Source: Pseudofrankia saprophytica
Lineage (GTDB): Bacteria > Actinomycetota > Actinomycetes > Frankiales > Frankiaceae
Length of the DNA: 64,000 bases
Reading direction: 5' to 3'
Assembly: GCF_000235425.2 (NCBI RefSeq)
Contig: NZ_KI912266.1
Location: 3,043,671 to 3,107,670 of the forward strand
The first letter of the stretch is position 1. Each line of letters starts with the position of its first letter. Positions 8,037 through 18,700 of the stretch are shown one piece after another. The position numbers and the translations under genes were made by a program. The notes beneath the pieces were generated by a model, which was given only the letters and a program-made list of their open reading frames with translations, searched no databases and was not told where the DNA came from.

Positions 8037-9600
8037 GATTTAACCATCTCATGATCGAGTTCGGGTTGGGTTGGCGATCTACTGGACAGCTGGCACCCTT
8101 CACGTGATCGTGTCTCTTTACTGAGACCAATCCGAGTCGCGTGAAGGTCGTAGAGGTGAGTTTGCTGCGCGAGAACGCCAATGTTGAATTGTTTTTCGCA
8201 TTGACCCGTTTCCGTGATGGGTTCTACGACTGCCTGGACGCTCGGGCCGACACGCTCTTCGAGCTGACGGACGCGGTGATCTGCACTGAAGCTCCGGTGA
8301 CCTCCCTGGTCGAGTTGTCACTTGCTTCGGTATTCCGCCGCGGCCACGGAGCCCTGTATGACGCGTTGGCGCAAGGCGCCATCGACGAGGAACGGCTGCG
8401 GGATCTGCTGGCCGACCAGCTCCCACCCGACAGCCCACCGATCTTCGGTGTGGACGTGACGACCTTCCCCAGGCCGAACGCCGAGTGCTCACCCGACCGG
8501 GGCCTGCACTACGCGCCGTGCCGCTGCGACGGCGACCGCAAGGTCGTACCGGGCTGGGAGTTCCAGTGGGTGACCGCCCTGGAATGGGGCCGCTCCTCGT
8601 GGACGCTGCCGGTCGACGCCCGCCGCCTGCCGCAGGGAGCCTGCCCGGTGACCGCCACCGCCGAGCAGATCCGCGACCTCACCCGACGGCTGGGCACCCA
8701 GCCCCCGACACCACAGCCCGCACCGATGTTCGTGCTGGACCAGGGATACGCAGCCGCCGCACTGACCCACGCCCTGGGAGACCTTCCGGTCCAGACCCTC
8801 GTAAGGATCGCCGGCGACCGTGTCTTCTACGACGGTCGGCCCGGCCCCCGCAAACCCGGCCCCGGCCGCAACGGCATCCACGGCCAGCGGTTCGCCCTCG
8901 CCGCGCCGATGAACCTGCGCCGCCCCGACCAGATGCTGATCGTGCCCGACACGACCAACTACGGCCGGGTCGAGGTCCGGGCCTGGCAGCGCATGCACCA
9001 GAGGGTGGCACGCTCGGGCTACTTCGCCCGCCTGGGAGACGAGCTGTTCACCCGGCTACCCATCATCGAGGGCACCGTCCTGGAAGTGCGGGTGGAACGT
9101 CTGCCCGACGGCCGCAGCCCGCACCGCACCATGTGGCTGTGGCACTCCGGCCCCCATGCACCCGACCTGGACGTGTGCTGGCGGGCCTACCTGCGCCGCT
9201 TCGACATGGAACACACCTTCAAGATGATGAAGTCCCAGCTCGGATGGACCGCGGCACGGCTACGCCATCCTGAGCAGGCCGTCCGCTGGACCTGGCTGCT
9301 CATCGCCGCCTACACCCAACTCCGCCTCGCCCGTGACCTGGCCAACGACCTGCGTCGCCCCTGGGAACGACGGCCCCGCCCAGGCAAGCCGCTCACCCCC
9401 TACCGGGTCCGCCGCGCATTTCGACATCTGCGCGACCGGCTGGGCACCCCGACGCGTCTACCGAAAACCAGCCACCCCGGCCCAGGACGTCCACCCGGAG
9501 GCAGAAACACCCCAGCCCGACGCCACCGTCTCGGCTCAGAAATGCGCAAAACAGACATACCCGCGAAGCCGGGAGGCAAGAAGAAAGGTTAAATCTCAAG
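8032..9600 (+). mobile_element. Insertion sequence with perfect 14-bp ends and CTTGG duplication
   Basis: A 1,569-bp element delimited by a perfect inverted repeat, CTTGAGATTTAACC (8032-8045) and its complement (9587-9600). The 5-bp direct duplication CTTGG lies outside both ends (8027-8031 and 9601-9605). It carries one transposase gene. The target is orfA of an IS3-family element, and joining the flanks at the duplication restores that frame exactly. The lack of decay indicates a recent insertion. Confidence 0.92.
8141..9592 (+). CDS. Transposase of the NF041680/IS701-like type
   Basis: A 483-residue transposase read from a GTG. Candidate catalytic residues are Asp in IFGVDVTTFPR, Asp in FVLDQGYAAAAL and Glu in RFDMEHTFKMMKSQLGW, the pattern of DDE transposases of the IS4/IS701 type. 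It resembles the widespread actinomycete family NF041680. The stop codon lies just before the right inverted repeat, as is usual for single-gene elements. The family name is from memory of such proteins; the catalytic pattern is directly visible. Confidence 0.85.
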   Translation: MKVVEVSLLRENANVELFFALTRFRDGFYDCLDARADTLFELTDAVICTEAPVTSLVELSLASVFRRGHGALYDALAQGAIDEERLRDLLADQLPPDSPPIFGVDVTTFPRPNAECSPDRGLHYAPCRCDGDRKVVPGWEFQWVTALEWGRSSWTLPVDARRLPQGACPVTATAEQIRDLTRRLGTQPPTPQPAPMFVLDQGYAAAALTHALGDLPVQTLVRIAGDRVFYDGRPGPRKPGPGRNGIHGQRFALAAPMNLRRPDQMLIVPDTTNYGRVEVRAWQRMHQRVARSGYFARLGDELFTRLPIIEGTVLEVRVERLPDGRSPHRTMWLWHSGPHAPDLDVCWRAYLRRFDMEHTFKMMKSQLGWTAARLRHPEQAVRWTWLLIAAYTQLRLARDLANDLRRPWERRPRPGKPLTPYRVRRAFRHLRDRLGTPTRLPKTSHPGPGRPPGGRNTPARRHRLGSEMRKTDIPAKPGGKKKG

Positions 9601-9651
9601 CTTGGAACAGATCTCCGAGAGCGCGGACACCGAACGGCCGTAGACCAGGTT

Positions 9652-10674
9652 TTGACCGGTGCTTTCGACCAGCTGCGCGCCGCGGGGGTGCCGGTGAACC
9701 GGGCCTGCGTCTACACGGGCCGGTCGAGAGCGACGCACTACCGTCAAGCCGCGCCGGGCGGACGGCGCCATGGGCCGTGGCTGGCGCGGACTCCGTCGCC
9801 GGGGACGTTGACCGACGTCGAACGCGCCCAGGTGCTGGCGGTCCTGGCGAGCCCGGCCTACCAGGACCTGGCGATCCCGCAGGTCTGGGCGCGGGAACTC
9901 GACGCTGGCCGGTACTGGTGCTCGCTGTCGAAGATGTACCGCATCGCGCGTGCGGCCGGGCAGACCCGGGAACGTCGCGCGCTGGCGACCCACCCGCCGC
10001 GGGTCCGCCCCGAGCTGACCGCGACCGGCCCCGACCAGGTCTGGTCGTGGGACATCACCGCGTTGAAAGGACCCGAGAAAGGAGTCTGGTACAGGCTCTA
10101 CGTCGTGCTCGACATCTACTCCCGGTACGTTACCGGCTGGCTGGTGGCCGCCGGCGAGGATGCCGTGGTCGCGAAGGACTTCCTCGCCGCCGCCATTGCC
10201 CGGAGCGGAGCCCCGCCCCGGGCGATCCATGCGGACCGCGGTGGGGTGATGGTTTCGAAGCCGGTATCCGAACTCCTTGTCAACCTTCATGTCCACCGGT
10301 CTCATTCCCGGCCACGGACCTCGAACGACAACCCCTATTCCGAAGCGCAGTTCAAGACTCTCAAGTACAGCTACGACTTCCCCGACCGGTTCGGGTCGCT
10401 CGCCGACGCACGGACCTTCTGCGAGGGGTTCTTCACCGCCTACAACCACGACCACCGCCACTCCGGGATCGGGTTCCACACCCCGGCCTCGGTCCACTTC
10501 GGCACCGCCGACCAGGTCCAGACCCACCGCCAGGCCACCCTCGGCCGCGCCCACGCAGCGCACCCCGAGCGGTTCGCCCGCCGGCCACGGCCACCCCGGC
10601 TACCCGAGACCGTGTGGATCAACCAGCCAGTTCCCAGCCAACCGAGCAACGACCAACTGTCTCATTTGACTTGA
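9652..10674 (+). CDS. IS3-family transposase OrfB (integrase core)
   Basis: A 340-residue protein with the rve/DDE core: Asp in QVWSWDITALKGP, Asp in AIHADRGGVMVSK and Glu in SNDNPYSEAQFKTLKY. The N-terminal helical region and the C-terminal AYNHDHRHSGIGFHTP motif are typical of IS3 OrfB. The listed start is a TTG; in vivo OrfB is normally made as an OrfAB fusion by -1 frameshifting from OrfA. OrfA here is split by another insertion, so the fusion cannot be made. Confidence 0.88.
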   Translation: MTGAFDQLRAAGVPVNRACVYTGRSRATHYRQAAPGGRRHGPWLARTPSPGTLTDVERAQVLAVLASPAYQDLAIPQVWARELDAGRYWCSLSKMYRIARAAGQTRERRALATHPPRVRPELTATGPDQVWSWDITALKGPEKGVWYRLYVVLDIYSRYVTGWLVAAGEDAVVAKDFLAAAIARSGAPPRAIHADRGGVMVSKPVSELLVNLHVHRSHSRPRTSNDNPYSEAQFKTLKYSYDFPDRFGSLADARTFCEGFFTAYNHDHRHSGIGFHTPASVHFGTADQVQTHRQATLGRAHAAHPERFARRPRPPRLPETVWINQPVPSQPSNDQLSHLT

Positions 10675-10676
10675 CA

Positions 10677-11278
10677 TCTACCGACGCGTCTGCGAGGAAG
10701 CAGCCCGGGGATGTCTGTGGCGTCGACGAAGCCCGGCCGCGCCAGGGAGGTGCGACGGGCCGTGGCGTGCCGCTGATGTTGGTCAACGTCGTCGGTGCTC
10801 GAACCGCCCTGGCGTGCCCAGAGGCTCTGGGCTGCGCACCTCTTGACATCAACGGTTGCGGCGCGTCAACTCGGCTGCACCGTTTGAAGGCGGAGTGAAT
10901 GCGGTTCGGGACCGCGCGACCACCCGCGTCCTGGCAGCGGCGTGGTACCGATGGGATCAGCCCAATGCATCAGGCACGGGCAGCCGGGTCCGGGCTCGCT
11001 ACCAGCAGTGATAGTGGCCCGGAGGATCGGGATGGTCGGAAGTCATGCGGACCCAGCCACCCACTGCTAGCCCACCCAGATCAAGTGATCACAAAGCTAC
11101 GGCTGCCGTCCTTGGCGCCCGGGTGGCGGACGGCGTGGGATTCGCGCCCTGAGCTGACCTTTTCCCGTCTTGTCGCGCCGATGGATCGCTGATAGGTATA
11201 TGTGTATCCGCTGCTGTATACATCGGTAACGGCGGCGCCACACCGCGTGTTGAGCGGGCTATTTGGAGGGAACCACCA
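10677..11278. other. Intergenic region before the giant-protein block
   Basis: No gene can be supported. Short frames on both strands have poor coding character. The last 120 bases before 11279 are less GC-rich (around ATAGGTATATGTGTATCC, near 11200) and are the most likely place for the promoter of the downstream block. A GGAGGG ribosome-binding sequence follows at about 11265-11270. Confidence 0.4.
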
Positions 11279-11308
11279 GTGTCCGTCGCAGCGCGCGTGA
11301 AATCGTAG
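11279..11308 (+). promoter_or_regulatory. Nine-codon leader or nonsense-disrupted start before the 469-aa gene
   Basis: A GTG at 11279 follows a strong GGAGGG with good spacing and encodes nine residues before a TAG at 11306-11308. The frame is the same as that of the 469-residue gene whose first available start is 11318. The downstream start has no comparable ribosome binding site. Either this is a translated leader with re-initiation, or the N-terminus of the large gene has gained a nonsense codon. Confidence 0.45.
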
Positions 11309-11317
11309 AACCAACCG

Positions 11318-12727
11318 GTGCCCGAGCGCGGATCACCGCTGCAACCCGTAGAGCGCGACGGCCGCTGGCAGCTGAGCGGCGTCGTCGCCGACCGCCGGAC
11401 GCTGGCCCCGCTGGGACGGCTACACTGGCAGGTCGGAGCCCATTTCTTCGGCATCGACGACACGTATGGCCAGCCAGTTCTCGCGCGCGCCTACTACGAT
11501 CCGGCGCGGGACGACGACCCGCGGGGCCGTGGCGACGTCGACTATCTCGGCTACCAGCAGTTCGTTCAGGTTCTCTGCGACGGTGTACCGGTCCCGCCGG
11601 ACTCCTATGGCGGCCCGTTCGCCGACCGCGGGCCCTACGCCGCCGCCGACCACAGCTTTGTCGATTTCATGGGCCCCGCCGATGCCCTGACAACGGACGA
11701 TACCGCGACGCACGCGCTTCATCCGTTCTACGCCTACACCGGGCTACTGCCCGCGCCTGTTTCCGCTGCGCGCGAGTACGGGACCTACCCACGGCGCAAC
11801 GGTGTGCTCCTGTTCCCGGCAGAGGCGGGCGCCCCGGACCAGGCGCTATGCGCCTCGCTGGTCGCCGCCGTGTCTCCGGAGCTGCTCACCGCCGCCGACC
11901 TTCGGCCCCTGCTCACCTTGGCGGCGTTCGACCGCACGCTGAAGCGGGCCGAGGACGGGGGCACGCACCTGAGCGCCTTCGAGTTCGGGCTGGCTGACCT
12001 CGTCCGCCGCGACCAGTTCGGCGGTCTGCGACCGGGGGATCTGGCGGGCCAGGTGATCGGGCCATACCTCCTGGTGCAGAACCCGGGTGCCGACTGGTTC
12101 TGCGTCGCCCCGGACGCCGCGGGTACCGAGATCGAGCTGTTCCGGCTCGGGGCGGCGGACGTCGAGGACGCCCGGCGGGCCGCGTGGCTGCGAAGCCTGT
12201 GGAGGATGGCCGAGTTCACCCAGGCCGGCGCCGAGGTGGACACCCGGCGGGTGGTCGCCGATCTCGACAGCTCGGTGCTGCCCGGGCTCGGGCCCGTCTG
12301 GACCCCACGATCCCCGGCGGCCGGGGGCGTCGAGATCGTGCCGCCCGAGTTCGGCGCCGAGGACGTCGCGGTCGAGTGGCGGTACACCACCTATCTGTTC
12401 GCCGCGGGACCCCGTCAGGCCGGTTCCGCCGGCGGGCCGCTCGGTGAGCTCCGCCCGCTGCACGGCTTTACCTGGTCTGTCTGCCAGCAGGTCGACCGGT
12501 ACGGCGAGCGGTTGGTCGCGACCTCGGTGCGGCCGCCGCGCCTGCTGACCGAGTTTCCCGCCATGGCCGCGCTGCGGCGCTACCACGAGCAGGTCGCGCG
12601 GCATACCGGCAACCCGTCGGCGGCCCCTGCGATCGATGCCGCCGCCTTCACCGCCGCCGGCGTCCCGCCGCTGGCCTTCGGTGCCGGACGGAAACTCACC
12701 GCCCTCGACGACGGAGCCGCCGCATGA
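11318..12727 (+). CDS. Conserved hypothetical protein, first gene of the giant-protein block
   Basis: A 469-residue protein of no family I recognise. It is rich in aromatic and acidic residues, with no signal peptide or membrane segment. The N-terminal half contains HWQVGAHFFGIDDTYGQPVL and YYDPARDDDPRG, the C-terminal third FTWSVCQQVDRYGERLVATS. Its stop overlaps the start of the 2,116-residue gene by four bases (ATGA), implying translational coupling and probably joint function. The start is uncertain because an upstream, better-placed GTG is cut off by an in-frame TAG. No enzyme motif is visible. Confidence 0.65.
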   Translation: MPERGSPLQPVERDGRWQLSGVVADRRTLAPLGRLHWQVGAHFFGIDDTYGQPVLARAYYDPARDDDPRGRGDVDYLGYQQFVQVLCDGVPVPPDSYGGPFADRGPYAAADHSFVDFMGPADALTTDDTATHALHPFYAYTGLLPAPVSAAREYGTYPRRNGVLLFPAEAGAPDQALCASLVAAVSPELLTAADLRPLLTLAAFDRTLKRAEDGGTHLSAFEFGLADLVRRDQFGGLRPGDLAGQVIGPYLLVQNPGADWFCVAPDAAGTEIELFRLGAADVEDARRAAWLRSLWRMAEFTQAGAEVDTRRVVADLDSSVLPGLGPVWTPRSPAAGGVEIVPPEFGAEDVAVEWRYTTYLFAAGPRQAGSAGGPLGELRPLHGFTWSVCQQVDRYGERLVATSVRPPRLLTEFPAMAALRRYHEQVARHTGNPSAAPAIDAAAFTAAGVPPLAFGAGRKLTALDDGAAA

Positions 12728-15700
12728 GCGAGACCCTGCCGGCTCCTGACCCGCACGTGGCGTCGACCGACCGCGGCGTGCTCGTGACCTGGGAACCGAT
12801 CACCGGCGCCAGCACGTACATGATCATGATCATGGCTCCGGACGGCAAGCCGTCGTTGGGGAGCATCCCGAGCACGTCCTTCCCGTTCAGCATCGACCCC
12901 GCCAGGGAGCCCGTCGGCACCTACTGGATCAAGGTCAGGGCGGGCCACCTGGTCTCGTTCAGCGACTGGTCCGCCCCGGTGACGTTCGAGCTGTGGCCGA
13001 CGACCGCCCCGCTCGTCGCGCTGCACGACCGCCTGATCGCCGGGCGTACCAGCCCCGGCGGGACGACCTCGGCCCACCGGTACGCCCTCGACGCCGCGGC
13101 GTTCCCCGCCGGGCCGCCGGCGCGCGCGGACGCGGTGGCCACCGGGCTCACCGACGCGTTCCGCCAGGTCGTCGTGGTCGACTCGGCCACCGGCCCGGAG
13201 CTCAGCGGCGACGGTCGCGCCCTCACGCTGCGCGGCACGCTGGCCCCGCCGTCACCGGGCGCGGTGGCGCCCTTCGGGCCGCCGGCCCCGGCCTGCGTGC
13301 TCACCGCCACGGTCACACCGGACGGGGCGCTGCGCGGCAGGCTCGCCGTGAGCCTGCCCGCCGGCTGGACCTGGGGGACGGCCTTCGGCCTGCTCGCGGG
13401 TTCCGCCGCGGACGGGGTCGTCTTCCAGACCGCGACCCTGACCATGTCGACGGGGCCCGGTGCCGCCACGGACCTCCAGTTCGAGGGCGTCACGTCCGTC
13501 CGGACGCGGCTGGGCGTTCCCGCCGACCCAGCCAGGCCGGCCATGCGGCAGACGGTCATGCTGCGCGGCGCGGTGCGCCTCGACGCCTACGGCCGCCCGG
13601 CCTTCGCGCTGGCCTCGATCAACACGCTCGACCTGGTCATCGGCCGAGCCGGTCAGGATCCGCTGACCCTGACGGCGGCGACCGTGACGCTGCGCGCCGA
13701 CCCACCCGGGGAGACCGCCGGGCCGGACGCGCCGATCCCCAGCGCGCTCGTGGCGCGCGGCGTCCTCGCGGGTCTCGGCGCCGCGCCGCTGCCGGCCGAG
13801 GCCGAGCTCCCGCACGCCTGGTCCGGCACCGCCACGGTCCGCGTCGGTCCCGACGCGCAGCTCGGGGCCTTCGCATCGGTCGGCGCCGCGCTCGCCGTCG
13901 CGGGCACGCCCGCGCCGGTGCTGACCGCGTTGCGGACCCTGCCCGCGCTCGGCCCCGCGGCGATCAGCGGTCTCACGGTCACCGCCGACGCGAGCGGGCT
14001 CGGGCCGACCCGCACCGAGCTGTCCGTCGCGGTCACGACCACGCCGTGGCGGATCGTCTCGGCTCCCGAGCTGGCCGTGACCGGCACGGTGCTCACGCTC
14101 GCCGTCACTCGCCGCCCCCGGCCGGCGCACGCGCCCGGCCAGCTCACGACCACCTTCACCGCCGCGGCGACCGGCACGGTCACACTGGCCGGCGCCGCGT
14201 ACCCGGTCCGGGTGGACCTCGGCGCCCGAGCACCGGCGACAGTGACGTTCAGCGAGCCCGGACGGCTCCCGGCGCTGGCGACGGCGACGGCCGCCGCCGG
14301 GTTCACCGACGGCGAGGCACGGGCCGCGCTGCCCGCGGCGCTCGTCACCCAGGGCCCCGTGACGCTCGACCGGGTGGTCCTCGACGTCGACCTGACGGCC
14401 CAGACGGTGACCGGCGTGCTGCCACGCTTCCGCCAGTCCCAGCCGTGGCGGATGAGCGGCGGGCGTCACCTCGAGCTGTCCGACTGGACGGTCGACCTGT
14501 CGATGCAGCGCGGCGGCGGCCGCTGGTCGCCCTACGGCACGATCACCGGGACGATCAGCCTCGGCTCGCACGCGCGGCCGACCGCCCGGTTCCGCGTCCA
14601 GGCGTGGATTCCCGCCGACGCGCAGACGGGGCACTGGACGTTCGCCCTCGCGCGCGACGAGACGATGCGCGCTGCGTCCTTCAACGACCTGACGGCGCTG
14701 GTCGACGGCCACGCCGGGGGGCTGCCGGCCGGCCTGCCGGGGCTGCGCGACCTCGACATCACCGCCCTCGCGGCCACCTACGACCCCGGTACGAGACGCA
14801 TGATGGCGCTCACCGTCGCCGTCGAGCAGTCGTCGCCCTGGACGATCATCCAGCGCCAGCTCGCCGTGTCGGACCTGGAGCTGCTCCTCACGCTGCGGCG
14901 CACCGGCCGCGGCACGTCGCTCGCGGCGAGCGGGACGCTGTTCGGGACCGTGACGGTCGGCGGCCAGCCCGTCGACGCCGGAATGATCAAATCCGATCCC
15001 GAGGGCGGCTGGGAGCTGCGGATCGCCTGGGCGAAGCCCGTCGCCTGCGCTGGCCTCGCCGACCTGGACGACTGGCTGGTGCCGAACGCGCTGCGGCGCT
15101 ACCTGCCGGCGTCGCTCCCGCTGGCCAGCGGCTTCGAGCTGCGCAACGTCGTCGCGCGGTTTCATCCGAACGGCGGCCACCTGGCCGGGTTCGGCGCCCA
15201 CCTCATCATCCCCGACCTGTGGACCGTCATACCGGACCGGCTGTCGATCACCGACGTGCGGGCCGAGATCGACGCCGACATCCCGGTCATGAACAACCGG
15301 ATCCGGGGCTCCGTCCTCGGCACCGTGACCGTCGGCGGGGCGGCCATCCAGGTACGGGCGACGAAGCCGCGCGGGACGGCGCCGTGGGAGTTCGCCGGAT
15401 CGCTCCTCGATCCGGTCGCGATCGACCTCATCGGCGCGGACGACGACCCGCCCGCCGAGCCGGTCGGGATCGACCTCGTCGCCGCGGCGAACGGCCTGTC
15501 CGGCCAGGTCTTCACCCTGCCGGCGGGCAGCGGCACCCCCGGCGCCCTGCCCGCGCGGATCACCATCGAAACGGCGGACGTGCTCGCCGTCCCCGACACC
15601 GGCCGGTTCCACCTCGCCGGCAAGGCCAGCTTCGAGTGGCATCCACGGCTCGGTGCCGCGACGCTCGCCATTGAGGAGATCACCGGGACGGTCGACGTCG

Positions 15701-18700
15701 CGCGCACCGGCGCCGCCGTCGAGGTCACCGTCGCCGGCGCGCTGACCTTCGCGGGCCTGCGCGCGACGGTCGGCCTCCGGCTCGGCACCGCCGGCACCCG
15801 GACGATCCTCACCGGCACGGTGGCACCGGCCGACGCCGAGCACATCAGCCTGCCCGACCTCACCGACGGCGTCACCGGCGCCGCTCCCGGCCGGCGGTGG
15901 GCCGACGTGCTGCCCGCCGATCTGCGCACGCCGGCCTTTAGCTCGGCCGCGCTGTGGGCCGACCTCACCGGGGGTGAGCTGGTCCTGCACGGCCGGCTCG
16001 CGGGACTCGGGGACGGGGTGCTGCTGACCTCGGACACGGCCTTCGCGCTCGCCGTCGCGCTCGCGGACGGTTTCCAGCTCAGCCGCCTCCTGCCGGCGCT
16101 GCACGTCGACGACGTCCTCACGGTGCGCGCCGCGCGCCTGGTCGTCGTGAGCCTGCCGGCCGGCGACACACTCGGCGCGGTCGCCGAACGGGTCGGTACC
16201 GCACTCGCCGCCGCCGCGCCCGGTGTCCCCTCACCGGTCGCGGATCTCGCCGGCTCGTCACTCGGCCTGACGGACGGCGCGCTGTTCGCCGCCGAGCTCG
16301 ACGTGCACAACGCGGCGCCGGGGACCCTCCTGCGCGCGATCATGGAGATCGGGGCGGGCGACGGCGCCCAGCCGGGCTCGCCGCCGTCGGTCCGGGTGTT
16401 CGCGCAGATCGACCGCACCGACGCGGCGAGGACGGTGTTCACGGCCGAGCTCGACGACATCGCCCTGTTCGGCGGCCTGGTGACGATCACGCACCGGGTG
16501 GGCCGGACCATGATCCAGCTCGCCTACCGGCCCGCCTCGGCACACGAGTTCACCCTCGACGCCCGCGTGCTGCTGACCCTGTCCGGCCGCTCCTACGGCT
16601 TCGACGTGTCGCTGCGGTGCGACGACGACCATCTGGCCACCGTCGCGGACGCCGTGCGGCCCACCACCCAGTCGGTGGCGCCGTTCGACCTGCCGGGCAT
16701 CCAGATCGACGAGCTGGCCCTGGCTGCCCGCATCGACTACGCGAAGCCCGCCGTGGCCGCCGGCGACGGCACGCCGGCGGTCCCGGCGAGGCCCCGCTCG
16801 ACGCGGTTCTCGCTGACCGGGCGGGCCCGGCTCGGCCCCGCGCCCGCCGCCGGCGAGGCGGACCTCCGACTGTCGCTCGGCGCCGAGCTGGTGGTCCTCG
16901 ACGCGGCGCCCGCCCTCGCCCGCCTCACCGTCGAACGGCCCTTCTCGCTCGCCGCGTTCCTGGAGAGATGCGTGACCGGCGGCGGCGGGTCCTGGGGCTC
17001 GTTCGTCGACGTGACCCTGCTGGCGGGCTCGCGGATCTACTACTACAGCGCCGCGGCGGACCCGGCCGGGACGCTCGCGCGGGCCGAGCACCTGCTGCCC
17101 GGCTACCACCTCGACGCCCGGGTGACGATCCGCCTCGTCGTCGACGTCACCGTGAACGTGTCGATCACCGTGGTGGCGGACCGGCAGACCGGCGCCCCCG
17201 CCGGCGTCACCGCCGCCATCGCCCTGGCGGACCCCGTGGACCTGCGGTTCGCGCAGCTCGCCGGTACCAGGCGCGCCGGAGGCGGCCACGTCTACACCGG
17301 CGGCCCCGAGGTCAGGTTCACGACCGGCACGCAGGCGTCCTTCGCGGTCGCGGCCGGCGTGAACTTCCTCGGCGCGGCGTTCGGCAGCGTCCAGGTCGCG
17401 GTGTCCCAGGACGTCGAAGGGACCCGCCGCTTCGCCGGCCGGCTCGAGTCCGCCCAGCGTCACCCGATGTTCGGGCGGCTGTCCTGCGGTTTCACGTACG
17501 CCGTCCGGCCCGACGGCGGGGACAGCTTCGAGATCGCCGACTGGCCGGCGTTCACCTGGGCACGCGAGCTCGTCGACCTGGTCGCGGCGATCCGCGAGGT
17601 GTTCGACGCCGCCAGGATCGACGGCTGTGGGGCGCTCGCCGACTTCGCCGTCGCCAGGACGTTCCGCAGCTCCTGGTCGCTCACGCCGGCCGTGCGCTCC
17701 GACGGCCCCGACCTGGTCTTCGCCCTCACCGGTACGTACAAGCTCACCCTGCCGCATCAGGGGGAAGCGTTCCTGACGGTGAGCCTCCCGCCGTTCGAGG
17801 TGCGGATCCCGAGCACGACGCGCTTCGACGACCTGCCCGACGCGCTGGCCGCCGGCGTCGCGCGCGGCGCCCACGACATCGCGACAGCTCTGCTGCGGGA
17901 CCCGGAGAAGATCGCCATCTTCGCCGGTGTCGTCTTCGGCCCGCAGGCCGCCGCCTATGCCGAGGCGCTGCTCTGCAAGGACCTCGTCGCCACCGGCACC
18001 GTCGCCGCGGCGGAGGCGGCCGCGGCCGCGCTGGCGGGCGCGATCGCCAAGCATCTCGGCGTCGCCGCGGGCACCGTGGCCGCGACGGCCGCCGCCGCGG
18101 CCAGCCTCCGCGGGAGCACCGGCGGCGGCGGTGGACAGGGCGAGGGTGGGCAGGGCGGCGGGCAGGGCGGCGAGACACCCACGCCGACGCCCGCGAAGCC
18201 GACGGACGTCACCCTGGAGTACGCGGACGGCCGGTTCAGCCTGCGCTGGTCGCCGGCTCGGTACGCCGGCGGGTACGAGGCCGAGCTGGGGACCGACGCC
18301 GCCAGCTCGGCTCTGGCCAGCGTGACGCTCGGGCTCGCGGACCGGCCGCTCCAGCTCACCCACACCGTTTCCGTCGAGAACCTGCCCGCCGGCCGCTACG
18401 TGGGCCGCGTCCAGGCATACCGCGCGGGCCTGAGAGGCGAATGGGCGGAGTCCAGGCCGCTGACCAGGCTGGCCTCACCCCCGGCCACCATCGTCCTGCA
18501 GGTCGACAGCTTCGTCGTCACCTGGGAAGGACCGCCGGGCACGGCCTATGACGTGCTGGTGACCGATCCCGACGGCCGCACGGTCGGGACGGCGACGACC
18601 TACACCAAGGAGGGCAGCGGGAACGGGGCGTCCGGCGTCGGCGTCAAGTACTTCACGCTCGACGACCCCCGCGACGGCGTGTACTCGGCCCGGGTACGCA

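Larger units (their letters stand above)
7577..10676 (+). mobile_element. IS3-family element interrupted by another insertion sequence
   Basis: Imperfect terminal inverted repeats mark the ends: TGTCAGTCTCGGGTGAGACA at about 7577-7596, and the complement of TGTCAAGTCAAATGAGACA near 10657-10676. Inside are orfA and orfB of an IS3-type transposase, separated by a complete second element at 8032-9600. With that insert and one copy of its duplication removed, orfA reads on to a TAG at 9641. orfB then lies in the -1 frame, the normal IS3 arrangement. No clear target duplication flanks the outer element. Confidence 0.75.

Noticed and set aside
13252-18363. Very long minus-strand and alternate-frame open frames (up to 950 codons) opposite the giant gene
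   Set aside because: They are repetitive Arg/Gly/Pro/Ala translations without domains, as expected from the GC-rich third positions of the plus-strand gene; the plus frame has coherent domains.
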